From assembly GCA_037176905.1 (NCBI GenBank), contig JBBBWG010005557.1, positions 127,005 through 191,004 of the forward strand: a stretch of 64,000 bases of DNA, read 5' to 3'. This stretch comes from Azolla pinnata. Its lineage: Eukaryota > Streptophyta > Polypodiopsida > Salviniales > Salviniaceae. The translations under genes were made by a program, and so were the position numbers. This document shows, one piece after another, positions 49,069-61,478 of this stretch (its first letter is position 1; each line of letters begins with the position of its first letter). The notes below the pieces were generated by a model. It had not been told where the DNA came from and made no database searches. It was given only the letters and a program-made list of their open reading frames with translations.

Positions 49069-52000
49069 TTACCTTCTTGACACATTACGTTGGCGCTTCG
49101 ATGCTCGATTATCTTCCTCTTGTAAAGAACTACTGGGTTTCAATGACTCTCGTATTCTTGCAGCATCTTCTTTGTTCTCTTGTGGTTTCACCATACTGTC
49201 TGAGCTATTTAGAGTGGGGTTTTTATTTTCGCTTTCAATTGATTGATTTGCCTCCTTATCTGCAACAACTGATTCATTGCCTGTACATACCTTGGCCTCC
49301 TCATTATCATTGCTCGCATAGATGGGAGTATCTTCATCCTCATCTTCGTAATCAACAAGTGCAAATGTACCTCTAATATAGAAATATAAACCAAGTGTTA
49401 CTTTTGTCCCAAAAGCAAGCAATCACATGAGAAATCAAAAATATCACCTCGAGGATCTAGAGTCCACAATCACAGCTTGTGCAGGCTTCGTATTCAAAGC
49501 AGTTCTTTGTTGACCTCTGCAGTCATTATTGTCATCACTGTCAAACCACTGACACCTTAATCAGCTCCCAGGAAAGACGGCTGAAATTTGTTCAAATATG
49601 AAAAGATACACAGGAATGAATGGTTTGGCACCCCATCAAACTTCAAACCTAGCTTTCTTGATGCGTTTTTCTTCATCTTTACTGAGATCTCTTTTGTTCT
49701 TCCTGGTATATTTGTCATGGACACCGCCACTCAAAGGTTCAGTTGTAGCAACCCCTGTAACCTATAAAGGGAAGAAACAAATCCATGCAGGGAAATTAGC
49801 ATCAAAGCATTTGCACAACTGACATACGCATAGTTCAGATTTTTACGAACCTGGGTATATTTTATCTTCATCCTTTCAAATATATCAACATAATGAATAT
49901 GCTTTAACTTCTCATAATATTTTTCTACTACATAAACCAGCAGGGTCTTTGAATAGTCCTGCACAAGGCCCAAGTTCAAGCCATTAACAACATATTATCA
50001 AGACAAGACAGGTTCTCCGGTCTGTATGAATATGCTCTGTCAAATTTTATCCATTCGATGTATAAGAATCCACTAACCACAAGAATAGTGTTGAAAAGAT
50101 CCAGAACAGCAGAATCCAAAAGATTGTAACGACCACCATTTGCTAAGAAGGCTTCAACCATTGGTCCAAATAGATCATTCTTCACAATATAACGGTAGTA
50201 GAATTCATCCTATATAATAATATTGTTAAATGGTAACATCAGGCCCAATACAAATTGTTCAAAAGAAAATATGTTCTATTGTTAAAACAATCTGCTGTGT
50301 CTGTTAAATAATCCACCAAACCATAACTCTGAAAATGAGCATCACTTTACCATATATCGGAAAAGGAAGCCATTGCCCAGCCCGTTATTAGATGGAAAAC
50401 AATACCATATTGCTTTATAAAAAAACAACATATTGCGATATACAAATCCAAATAATAAAACTTACTTTTCGACCAATGCATATCTTAAAAAATCTCACAG
50501 CAGCTACAACAAGGCATTTCTCTCTCCACTGTGTCAGCTTTAAAACTTTTTCCATCACCTTATTCTTCAACATATAATACCTATACAATCAAACTAGTGT
50601 TTCAAAGAAGACAAAAAATTAACCAATAACCATTCATCTAGAACTAATGCCTTCTTACTTGATCCTGAAGGTATGGTGCTGGATACAGAAGGAAAGGAGT
50701 TCACAGATGTTTCCCAGAACTTCTGAGTTTGATGCAACTGAGGATTCAGAAAGGTTGGCATCATGAGAATTCTCCTCTTTTGTGAATGACATTGAGGATG
50801 ACAACACTCCAACTATTTGATTCATGTAGTTTCCATAGAATACTTCTAGAAAGGGGCTTTTTTCTGGTGGAACCTACCATGAAAAATTTGTTGAAATCAG
50901 TAAAAGCAAGAGGCATAGACTATCTCCTTTGTATTGTTTGAATACAAAAATACACTAAGTGTTGAAACTGTATACATCCTTCGTACCGCTCAAAATTTAC
51001 CCCTCCCATATTCACTCTTATCTTAAAGAACTGCACAGGAAAACCATATCTATGATACTTGTAAAACCAGGGAAATTTATCCCATCCATCATTACCCAAG
51101 TTGTTTAAGCTTTTAAATTATTATGCCCATCTCACAAAACTCACATATGAGCATTTCAGTAAGTAAGTTGGCTAATGGAGTGACCATTTTTTTAAGGACT
51201 TCAAGCAGACCTACTTTACCCACTATCTCATTAAACAGTGAGCAATCAATCTTACCATATCTGCAGCATCACAATCTAAAAGCATTTTCAGAACTTCAAG
51301 CAGTTGCAGTGGAACTCCTCCCCGGCCAGAAGCAAGCATACCTGTTACCTAGTTTACAAAACACACTCATAAATATAGTAGATTGCATCACAAAGCCTTT
51401 TTCTAAAAGATATATACAGACCAGAAGACTGAGTAGAGTCTGCCCTGGTTGATGCATCAAGAAATTCTGGAGTGCTGATGACTCATAGTTGTTAAGTACA
51501 ACAATCAAGATTTCAGCTCTGTGAAAACACATTAATGACAAACAATAGAATCAACAAATTTCATATCCCATCCCGTATTTCAGTTTCGAATTTGTGGCAC
51601 ATTTACCCGCACAATTGCATATTTTCATCTTTGCTTGCTAGTAATTCAGTCACAACATCAAATAGTCCTTCCTCCACACAGGAGCTGAAACAATCAAAGT
51701 AAAAGGTTAGCAAGAAAGAATATACCCAAAAGAAACCGAGAAAGCAGAAGACTACATATCAAACCTTAATTTTTGACTTCTTGTGCATCTTCCAAACACA
51801 TGGATTATAAAAACCTTGAAATGCAATTGCAAGAGAAGGAAGACATTAGAATACATATCTTACTTTATGCAGAAAACACTTGTTACAGTGTTTCGTGGGG
51901 AAAACTTGATTGTCAGTATACTTCTTGTTTCAATGGATGTAAGTGATTTCTAAATTCTGGCCTAATTTGTGGGTCAGGTGTAGGACTCTTGGCAGAGACC

Positions 52001-55000
52001 AGAAGAGCTACAAAAGCCAGAGATAATGGCCACTGGTAACATGAAGAAGCCCAATGTGAATCTCAGAGACACTATCTTCACTGACTTATGGTTAAATTGA
52101 CAAGATCCAAGGGGAGTCAGCCAAGTATGTAAGTGGGGCTCCTACGAAGCAGAAATATCCTAATATCACACAATTTATAACAACGTTCTGGTTCTTTGAC
52201 TTGCTCATCCCTTAGTACTACAGAAAAAGAAATATCCTGGAAAATATAGCCGAACCTGAAGAGCTTCACACGAATTGGAAGTTGCAGCGTTTTGCTCAAG
52301 CTGCAAAACTCTTGGAGAAGCCGAACCTACAGACATCGACTAACGTGTAACATTGGAATTGCCTTTAAAAACTATTCACACTCATATGAGCTTATAAATG
52401 GAAACATACCAAATCTGCTTTCTCCTGTATGGGTATTTTTGAAGACTTCAACTCCTCAAACAGATTTTTAATGAATACAGTATCATCAACAAGAGCTTGC
52501 ATAACCTGGAATATAAATATGGAAAAACAGTGTGCATGGGAATTTCTGTACAAATAGATACAGCCATAACAAAGCAGAAACATGTACTGAAGTGGTTAAG
52601 TTGAATGAGCATACTATAAGATTGTTATTCAGTATCATTGCATTGATGCTTGTAAATGTTAGATTGTCCAGCACATTTGGAAGAATCACATCCTGCAGCA
52701 GTAAAGACAAATGATGCTATAAGCGGCATTTTGTAATTCCTCATTATTGAACTTAAAAGAACCAAATTTTACTATTGAGAATTCCCTTGAAACTAACCAA
52801 AAACTCAATACAAGTTTCCTCTCAAATAACAGAAACTGAAGTCTCTAAATATCTACCCTCTTAATGTACCATCAGTTTCCACAAGATTGTAAAATAATTA
52901 TCTTTGACTATTCTAGCACACCTTGATGTAATTGAGCCTGTAGTTCTGATGTATCTTTGCCAATATGCTTGGGTTCGATATTGGTACAGCCTGCAAATTT
53001 AATAACACGTAGCCCTATGAGAAACAGAGTTTGAGAGCTTTGAAATATGAAACAAATCCAATATTACCTCTTTAAAGATGGCATGTTCTTTAAGGTAGTT
53101 CCGGTGGTTTTGTCGTAAAATCACATCAGGGTCATCTGCAATGCATTAACAAACGAGCGATAAACTAGAATGCCTAAACACACTGTTTTCTCTTAATTTT
53201 ACAAGGTGAAGAGCAGACTCACATTCCAACATTCCAATGATGTTCATAATTAGATCGTCATCAAATATGATCTCAAATATATAGCTGTCATTCAGTGAAA
53301 CTGCATAAAAAACATAATCAAATATCCACAACTTGAAATCAATGATCACTTCATAATACAGAAAGCTAGAAATGCCCTCTGCTACTCAACACTGACTACA
53401 TATTGTAATGATTTCTCGTTTCAAAAAACAAGAAATGGCTAGAAACTGTGACGTGTTGTACATAAGGCATCCATTTATGCAGCCTCAGATTGTCTGAAAT
53501 AGAGTTATAAATGGAACAACAAAGAGCTGTGATACAAAGTTTGCCCACACTCAATTCTAGGTGACATAGGATTACAATCAATGCCTAATTGACGTCCCAA
53601 ACAACTGAAACAAGAAAATACATCTTAGAATATTTTCATGTCTCAATTCAAAATAGAGAGTGAGAGAGAGAGAAGCTTACTGATCAATTTGGCTATGTTG
53701 GATAACATGTGCAAAGACTCGATTGCACCAATATCTTCACACGTCGTGAATAATTCACACAGTTTGCAAAGGAAGCTTGGCTGAAACCTAGCAAAATGAT
53801 GTTAGAATCATAAAAGATATGAAATGTATGAACAAAATCCAAGTAAATATACAGAGAACTGTTAAATGGGGAGTAACCAAATCATTTCTACATTGATCCT
53901 TTGTTATTATTCAATAAGCTAAAAAAGGTCAATTGCATGTGTCATGAGTGTGTGACTATTGAAGACCTAAACGCACTGATAAGGCATGGAATGTCATGAT
54001 ATGTAGCAGAATTCAAGTGAATGTATCAGCTTGAAAAGTATACTTACATCTTTTACCATCAAAGAAGCCAGTTGGTCTCTCTCCAAAAATGACAGGGATG
54101 CATCTGTGAGAATCTGCAGAACAAACAGGAAATCTAAAAACCTTTAATCTATGAATAATATATTCAGATATAAAACAGAAAATATGGTGTCGTTTTGAGA
54201 ATTTTTGCAACAGCATCAAATTCATCTGTAGGATACATTACTAGCATTCCTGTGTTCAATCAATCTCAGGCCTGCCACTTTTCAGCCACAAGTGCATTTC
54301 TAGCAGAGGGTGAAATAAAAGCTGAATGGCATAGGTTTTTAATTTGCTATGCAGTTTCTAATGTATAAAACTATAGTCTATAAGCCTAACATTACATCTA
54401 GGTTTCTATTCAATCAATATTGATAACCATTGGGATCCTGTTCTGATATTAAATGAAGGCTTTTACGGACTTCATACCTTCAAAATTTTCTCCAATGATG
54501 AAATATTGACTGTTGGTAAATCCAAGAGTTCATCCTGTACACTATCTGGAAAGAGAAGAATCAATCATATAACAAAAATTTGCATTTACAAGAAATTTTC
54601 CCTCAAAGCAATGCCATGTGTTAGGACATCTCTCCAGGACTCACATGAGGTGATTCAAGAAACAATACACTTGCTGTACTGTTAATTGTATCTTATTCAT
54701 TATTGCTATTAAATAGTTACAGTTAGTTTGTTTGGCAGAGTAGTGCATGTTTGAACCCTCAGTTGAACTGAGGGACCATCCATCCTCTGCTGCATTTTTA
54801 AATAGTGCATTCTAGTCCCTCAGTGCAACTGTTTGAACCAACTCAACCACAATAGCTGATGAACGTTTGATTGTAATCTGATAAAAGTCTTCCCTATCAG
54901 TACATCCTTTCACTGTAAGCAAACAGAGTTCCTATCACCACATTAGTTCCATAACCTTAACTAGATAGTATATTGCTATCATCAGAGAACATAATTTGGT

Positions 55001-57521
55001 CCAATCACAAGCAGCCGTATGTATTTCTAATCACAATAGTCCTTTATCAATTAAGTTATTAACAACTGACTCTTCATCTAAGCTCACAATTGGTGAGAGG
55101 GATCCCCATCACAATCACAAACAAACTTCTTGGTGATAGGTACCCCACTAGCCCCAATAAGATTTGGAGCGCAGCCAAATTATGAAACAATTGGGCCATA
55201 CTGCATAAGTTCCTTGAACTTAAGTTCTTTGACCAAATTATGCAACAATTGGACCATACTGATTATGTTAACGCATACATTGAATTCTTCCTTTTGTGAA
55301 TTCCACATAGTAAGACTAGCAAAAGGAGGAAAACAACAGTATCCAAATGTGTAGAACCATGGAAGACTCCATAGAAAGGAAGATCAGGATTCTTATAAAA
55401 AATTAGCTTTCTTCTGATTAAGATTTTCAAAACTTTGTGCATTCCCAATTTGCCGAACAATAGTACACAGAGTGACTTATCAGAACCTACCAGACATTTC
55501 CCAGAATCTAGGCAGAAGAAATAAAGAACTTTATATGATATGACTCACCTCCTTCTGAGGTAAAATGGTTGGATTTGCGAAATTCATAGATTTGATCCCT
55601 GAAATTAAGATATAGGTAGGGGTATTTTGTCAGTACAACATTGATTGTAAAACATATTGGCTACCCTCCATGTTATGTTTCTAGTAAAGCTGTGTTGTGC
55701 ACATAAACTTATGTAATTCAATTTACAAAGAATAAAATAAAGGGAATACCAGATAAGAGAACAGCACAGATTCTCCTCGAAACTCAAAGCAAGATCTGTT
55801 GCAGCCTCAGGATCCCTCCAAGATATGATTGAATCTGTGATAATGATTCAGAGAACTATGAAATATTCATAGAAGCACTCAAATATGCTTGTGTTTTCTG
55901 TTAAGTCCCATAAGAATTCTTTAAACGTTATAGGAAATTGAAAAAGCATGTATCATAGCCAAAATTTGAACTAAGCACTTATATTGATGGTTGAGGAATC
56001 AGCCATAAATATTCACGTCACAAAAGAATGTACAAGATTACAGAAAGAATCAGAAAGATAGAATGATAGAACAAAATTTCACATTTTAGCACTGTATCAA
56101 ACGTCCATGACAACTTTCAAAAACCATTTGAGCTGAAGTGTGTTATTTCAATAACTCAAATGTCAATGCCTTCATCACAAAGAACTAGGAGTTTGATCTG
56201 ATAAATATGAACCATAGAGAGAATCCCGAAACAGCTGTTTGAAAAAAAAAATTTAAAATGAACAATCATGGCAACATTGTGAGTTCATCAAGCTAAGCAT
56301 CAGATCCCATCTTTTTTCCATTAAGAAAAAATTCAGAATACTTACAAAAATTTTACATGGTTCTGCTCTCATAATGCCCAAATGAAATTCAGATACTGTG
56401 TACCAGAATTTTATAGCAAATCAATCAGACCAAAGGTTAAAATATGAATGCTATTTATAATTTCCTTTTGCAAGAAAAATGCAACTGGTTAGGAAGCTAT
56501 CTATCCGTATCACACATGGTGATGTTCATTGACATCCGTTTTGCAGTATCTTCACGTCAGCAGCCATACCATCTGTCTTGTGATAAGTATCTTCTTTTGA
56601 AATCCTATGCACCAACAATTTCGAGTTGTCTTCCTCATTAATTACTACCAGGCTCGCGGCCTCTGCAAGCTGAATGTACCGACAACAGGAAGTTAATAAA
56701 TAACAATGTAAATCAGAATTATGCACTACAAAAATAGAGCTACCTCTGAATATTCAAATGAGACATGACCAGTGCCCTTGTCAACCCAATTTCCTTCATC
56801 ATTCAGCTTGTAAACCTTAGCACGCTGCAGAAATTATGAATTATATTAATTTATGTACACTTAATTGACATCCTTTCACATTTATGCTTCTTCAGTACAT
56901 TCGATTACTTCCTAACCAACAAAAGACCTTTTGAGGTAGGATCTCCACAAAGCCATAAGAAGACTCGTAGTGATTACAATGAAAATTATTTTTCTATCAA
57001 GGAAACTACAAAATAGACATTCTGAAGATGTTCAAATAAGCACGTCCAGTACTTCTACGTCCTTCAACAGCATACATGACCCAATTGATAACAAAATGCA
57101 TATTAGCATTAATGTATGGAATGGTTACAAGAATGGTTGGATAAAGCGAACATGCACTTATAGGCAAGAAAAGGTGACGCCAAAAGCTGATCACTCGAGC
57201 TATTAACATACACATGAATAGAAAAAGAGGGCGGATACATTTAACAAGTACACCGTCAAGGCCTTAAATACTTCTTTTAAGCATAAGACGGTTTTCCAAG
57301 GAAGCAAATATGGCAGATGGTCCATGCAAACCATTTCTGACAGCATCATAAAAGGCAAACAAGCCTGTAGCAGTGACTTTATCAGTCACAGACAGCAGCG
57401 TCTTTATTGAGATTCCAATGGAAGAAACAAACTTTAACAGATTCTAGATTGGGAGTTTTCTATTGAAATCTGACTGCGTTTATGATCTTACTTGTTTTTC
57501 CATAGCCAAGTGAAGGATCAT
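49069..57521 (-). CDS. PP4R3: Protein phosphatase 4 regulatory subunit 3 (SMEK/PSY2-like)
   Basis: Regulatory subunit that targets PP4 catalytic complexes; the family acts mainly in the nucleus. Exons: 57521-57492, 56824-56744, 56669-56570, 55834-55750, 55598-55549, 54545-54478, 54113-54048, 53780-53681, 53300-53223, 53135-53068, 52990-52922, 52692-52615, 52505-52410, 52326-52256, 51684-51607, 51518-51422, 51348-51256, 50873-50659, 50580-50466, 50209-50078, 49958-49851, 49761-49649, 49555-49448, 49372-49069; about 800 residues, in frame. An EVH1/PH-like N-terminus (KVYKLNDEGNW, DKGTGHVSFEY) is followed by the SMEK core (LIMNIIGMLEYDPD, AVPISNPSILAKIHQNYRLN), an armadillo-like region (DEFYYRYIVKNDLFGP, NGGRYNLLDSAV) and an acidic tail (LVDYEDEDED, then KRQR). 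Exon 1 is the weakest call; ATG 57503 has better context than 57521. Confidence 0.94.
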
Positions 57522-57642
57522 GATGCTAATTGTGTGTCAGTACTACTCACTAGGTAGGGCGTTTGTGTGCTTTCCTGGTAGTGATAATTCGAATAGTGAA
57601 GTAAGGATAAAACCAAAATTTATGCTTATATGAGCTACGGAA

Positions 57643-58105
57643 GGTGACTCCTCCAACACATCAATGTAAATAAGAAATTATGGACATGAGATGATTCTAC
57701 GCTGTCTCTGCTTGTAAAACGTAAGGACTGAACAAAGAGGAAAAAGTGTGGTGCTTATTATAAAAATACAAAGGATCTTACCAGTAGAATACAGAATAGG
57801 TGGGAGAGATTTCACCGCATGGTTCATCAGTTACATAAAATTGGTTAGATATTACCATCTCGTGAAATGTGCCAGTGGAAGTGATTCCTCTGGCACATCA
57901 ATGTACATCAGCAAATGATGGGCTTGAGGTGATTCTATATTGACACTGCTTATAAAACGTAAGCATCACGTGGGTGAAGAGGAGTGAAAGAGAAGCACTC
58001 ATAATAAAAATACAAGGTTTTAATGCTACGATACAGAAACGGGGGGTGATATTTCAGCATATTGTTCATCAGATACATATAATTGGTAAGATATTTCCTT
58101 CTTAT
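57643..58105 (+). repeat. 237-bp tandem duplication upstream of PP4R3
   Basis: Copies begin near 57643 and 57880. They share ACACATCAATGTA, GATTCTA, TAAAACGTAAG, TAATAAAAATACAA and TTCATCAG-TACATA-AATTGGT blocks. Diverged by roughly a fifth by eye. It lies between the coding start and the GC-rich region taken as the promoter. Confidence 0.8.
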
Positions 58106-58639
58106 GACATCTCTTGGCATTCAGCACGTAGACGAGATGAATTTTGAAGGCATTTTGGTTCTCGATGATGAAATTCATTACCCGTGGGTAGCTCAAAAAA
58201 ACAAAAGAAGGATGTTGAATCTACGGCTTGCTTTATACAGAGGACTGTCATACAGAGCAAACTTCATCATGAACCGGAACGAGCATGTCTACATCTTGAG
58301 AACTAGAAAACGCCAGAACCACAGTGGCCAAGAAGCAGTTCCTGGTGATTTGGTTTTCTACAGTTTCTTAATACTGAACTTAATCTTGATTAGAGCCATC
58401 CAGATTTCGCAAAAGTAGTCATATGCAATTCAAGGAGAAGGATTCATCATGTGAGAAAGAAAGTCATGAACGACGATAACTTAAAAGCTTTATGGCAGTA
58501 ATCCGACCAACACGTGTTTGGGGAATGCCGAAGATTGAGACCTCACAGAGAGAAAACAAAACCAACGAATGCAAGATGAAAGAGTGTGATAATTTGCGGA
58601 GGAGAGGAAAGTCCGGATGAACATTATGGCTGACGCGTG

Positions 58640-59160
58640 ATGTGGGGGGGGGAACGACCAAAGCAAATTCGATTTCCTCCTCCTTTCTTTCTTGGGAGAT
58701 TGGTCTTGCTCGGGAGCAAAAAAGAAAAAGACCACTCGGTTCCTTCCACCTGCACATTTTGGCGGGACGGATGTGGAGGCTCCGGAGAGCGAGATTTTTG
58801 GCAGCGAAAGAAGAGTCCAATTCCAACCCGCACATTTTGGCAGGACGGATATGGAGAGCGAGATATCATCGGCCGCAGAAGAAGCGATCGGTTTTCCACC
58901 GGCTGGAGCATTTCGGCAGGAAGGGGACGGAAGCTCCGGAGAGCGAGAAGAAGTGATCGGTTCCCACCCGCACATTTTAGGCAGGGCGGGAATGAGCAGG
59001 AGGTGGACAATGAGAGCTCAAAAGATACAGAGAGGGAGCTGGGGGCTGCGTACCTGTCCTGCGTGAGGCGGCGACGGCGATGGCGACGGCGATGGCGATG
59101 GCGACGGCGATGGCGACGGCGACGGCGACGGCTGCTTCTTGGCCTTCATCTTCGTCGTCG
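58640..59160 (-). promoter_or_regulatory. GC-rich, tandemly repeated 5' region of PP4R3 (putative)
   Basis: Between 58740 and 58990 about 3.5 copies of a ~78-bp GC-rich unit occur (CGCACATTTTGGCAGGACGG, then GGAGAGCGAG). Beyond them GGCGAT/GGCGAC triplets run to about 59130. On the minus strand CACGCAG followed by GTACGC at about 59050 is a good splice donor, so a non-coding first exon of PP4R3 could end there. This is inference from position and base composition. Confidence 0.4.
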
Positions 59161-59189
59161 TCTTCGTTCTCAGGCGCGAAGGCGCTGAG

Positions 59190-59955
59190 GAATGTATGTA
59201 TGTATGTGTGTGTGTGTGTATGCATGCATGCATGTGTGGGTGTATGTATGTATGCATGCATGGGTGTGTGCATGTATGTATGTGTGCATGCATGCATGTG
59301 TGCATGTATGTATGTGTGGCTGTGTGTGCATGTGTGCATGCGTATGTGCGTGTGTGCCTGCATGCATGTGTGTGTGCATGTATGTGTGCGTGGATGCATG
59401 TATGTATGTGCGCATGCATGTGTAAGCATGTATGTGTGTCTGCATCATGTATGTGTGCATGCGTGTATGCATGTGTGTCTGCATGCATGTGTGCGTGTGC
59501 GTATGTGTGTGTGCATGTATGTATGTGTGCATGCATGTATGCATGTGTGCATGTGTATGGATGTATGTGCATGTGCGCATGTATGTGTGTCTGCATGCAT
59601 GTATGTGTGCATGCGTGTATGCATGTGTGTCTGCATGCATGTGTGTGTGCCCGTATGTGTGTGCGCATGTGTGTATGTGTGCATGCATGTATGTATGTGT
59701 GCATGTGTGTATATGTATGTATGTGTATGTATGTGTATGTATGCATGTGTGCGTGTGCTTGTATGTGTGTGCATGGCATGGTATGTATGGTGAGTATGCA
59801 GGCATGCGTGTGTGTGTATGTGTGCGTGGGTGTATGTATGTATGTGCATGCATCCATACATACATACGTGCGTATGCATGTATGTGCATGTGCATGTATG
59901 TGGTGCGGCTTATGTGCATGCATGCATACATGCATATGCTCGTGTGTGTGTGTAA
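59190..59955 (+). repeat. TATG/TGTGCATG simple-sequence array, ~0.75 kb
   Basis: Almost pure alternating purine-pyrimidine sequence made of GTAT, GTGT and GCAT tetranucleotides. Every frame is open over long stretches on both strands (Cys/Met/Val one way, His/Thr the other), which is compositional. Confidence 0.97.
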
Positions 59956-61478
59956 AACTTCAAATTTGTTTGGAGAACGAATGAAAAACGAAGAGGGAAT
60001 GGTTTCAGTCGAATCCGATTACGTAAGCTCACCGATTTCAGAAATCGACTGGCTAAATTAATCTTCCATTAAAGCATTTTTCTCCTGTTTCGTATGATTA
60101 AAGTACCTAGTGATAAATTGAAGGTTGATTTTTTTTTCTCTCAAACCAGTGATAAATTGAAGGTTTTGTTCCAATTGGCTGATTAATCTTTCGTTAAAGC
60201 GTTTTTGCCTGTTTTGTATGATTAAAATATTTGTGAGAAATTGAAGGTTGATTATTTTTTCTCATACCACTGATAAATTGAAGGTTTTTGTTCCTTTTTT
60301 TTTCCCCAAAACCCAAACTATCGAATCATTCCAATGTTCATGTCACTCTTCGTATCAAGGTTTTTCCTACTGTAACAACTGTGTTTTCTTTTACATGTTG
60401 TGTATCCCACGTACTAGCTCTCTTCGTCCCCATCGTCAGCGTATTTTTCAAAAGCCAAAAGTGTCAATCACAATGTGGACGTGTTATTAATAGGCCCACT
60501 GATCAGGCAGCTCTCGACATCTTCACGTACTTAGCTAGTGGAGTGAAATATAATGATCGACAACAGATATGTTGATCATGTATATCATTATGGATGAGAA
60601 GTACATGCATAATGATAATGTTCCTTAACTCTCGAATCTTACGTCTCTAACTAAACCTTGAACCTTGTTTTCTTTTCTCTCGCACTTAGATACCTCTCCT
60701 AAGCAATCCTCGATTCAATCACACATTTCACACTCGTCTGCCCAATCGTGTCAATCAGGCAAATTGAAACTTATATTAATCAAACAATCGACCAATCACT
60801 AGTGCCACTCAATCCAACAATCAATTGGACCACAACCTCATCACCAATTGCCATCGAGAAACATAGGCCATTACCGAGAGACAGTAACAACGCCTCCCTC
60901 GTCTACAGTATCTCTCCTCCATCCTGGAATGGCTCAAGTTGGAGATTTATCAAAGGCGTAAGTTGCAGTCAATCAAAGCATAAGACATTCGTTTCTCTAC
61001 AAAGTTCAAGACTTATGTATGCGTAATTCTTGTTTCTATTCTTATTTTGAGACAAAAACATTTGTTAATTTGGCATTTTACATTTTGTTGTGAGCATGAA
61101 GCATCTCATGCCTCGCAAAACTCTCTCGAATTACCTTCCTATCCTAGTTGTCATATTAGCTCTATATGTACAACTTCTCACAAGCTGTATCGAGAATGCA
61201 ACAACTAGATAATTAAACAATGCACGAGAGAATGTCTATGGAATGCATCCAATAGTTAGTGTATGCCATTTTGTATTGAATTTTAGTCTTTGAAATTGAA
61301 TTGGATGTCAAGAGTGAATTCATCACTTCCCTATTTTGACAGTGACATCTCATGAATGGTGATATCCCAAAAGATGCCATTGAAGCGACACAAGCGGCAT
61401 CAGTATGTCAAGCAAGATCAATCTTGTGATCAACAGTGCAAGCTCCTAGATTAAATGCTTTTGAAATACTTGCGGTTT
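59956..61478. other. Intergenic region between the TG array and 5FCL
   Basis: It starts with a 125-bp duplication (separate entry). A weak CAAT-rich segment with AATCAA/CAATTG words occupies 60690-60860. No conserved coding sequence or RNA gene was recognised. Confidence 0.6.
60058..60303 (+). repeat. 125-bp tandem duplication
   Basis: Copies start at 60058 and 60183 with TTAATCTTTCGTTAAAGC or a variant. Each contains GTATGATTAAA and two TGATAAATTGAAGGTT words. Confidence 0.88.

Noticed and set aside
51767-51815. Apparent PP4R3 exon between the VKLFS and SCVEEG exons
   Set aside because: Bounded by splice-like AG and GT, but it brings a stop into frame; direct joining of exons 52326-52256 and 51684-51607 matches the family.
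58083-58418. 111-residue forward frame upstream of PP4R3
   Set aside because: No homology, atypical composition, and it overlaps the 237-bp duplication.
59018-59935. Long His/Thr and Cys/Met/Val frames
   Set aside because: By-product of the TG/CA simple repeat, open on both strands.
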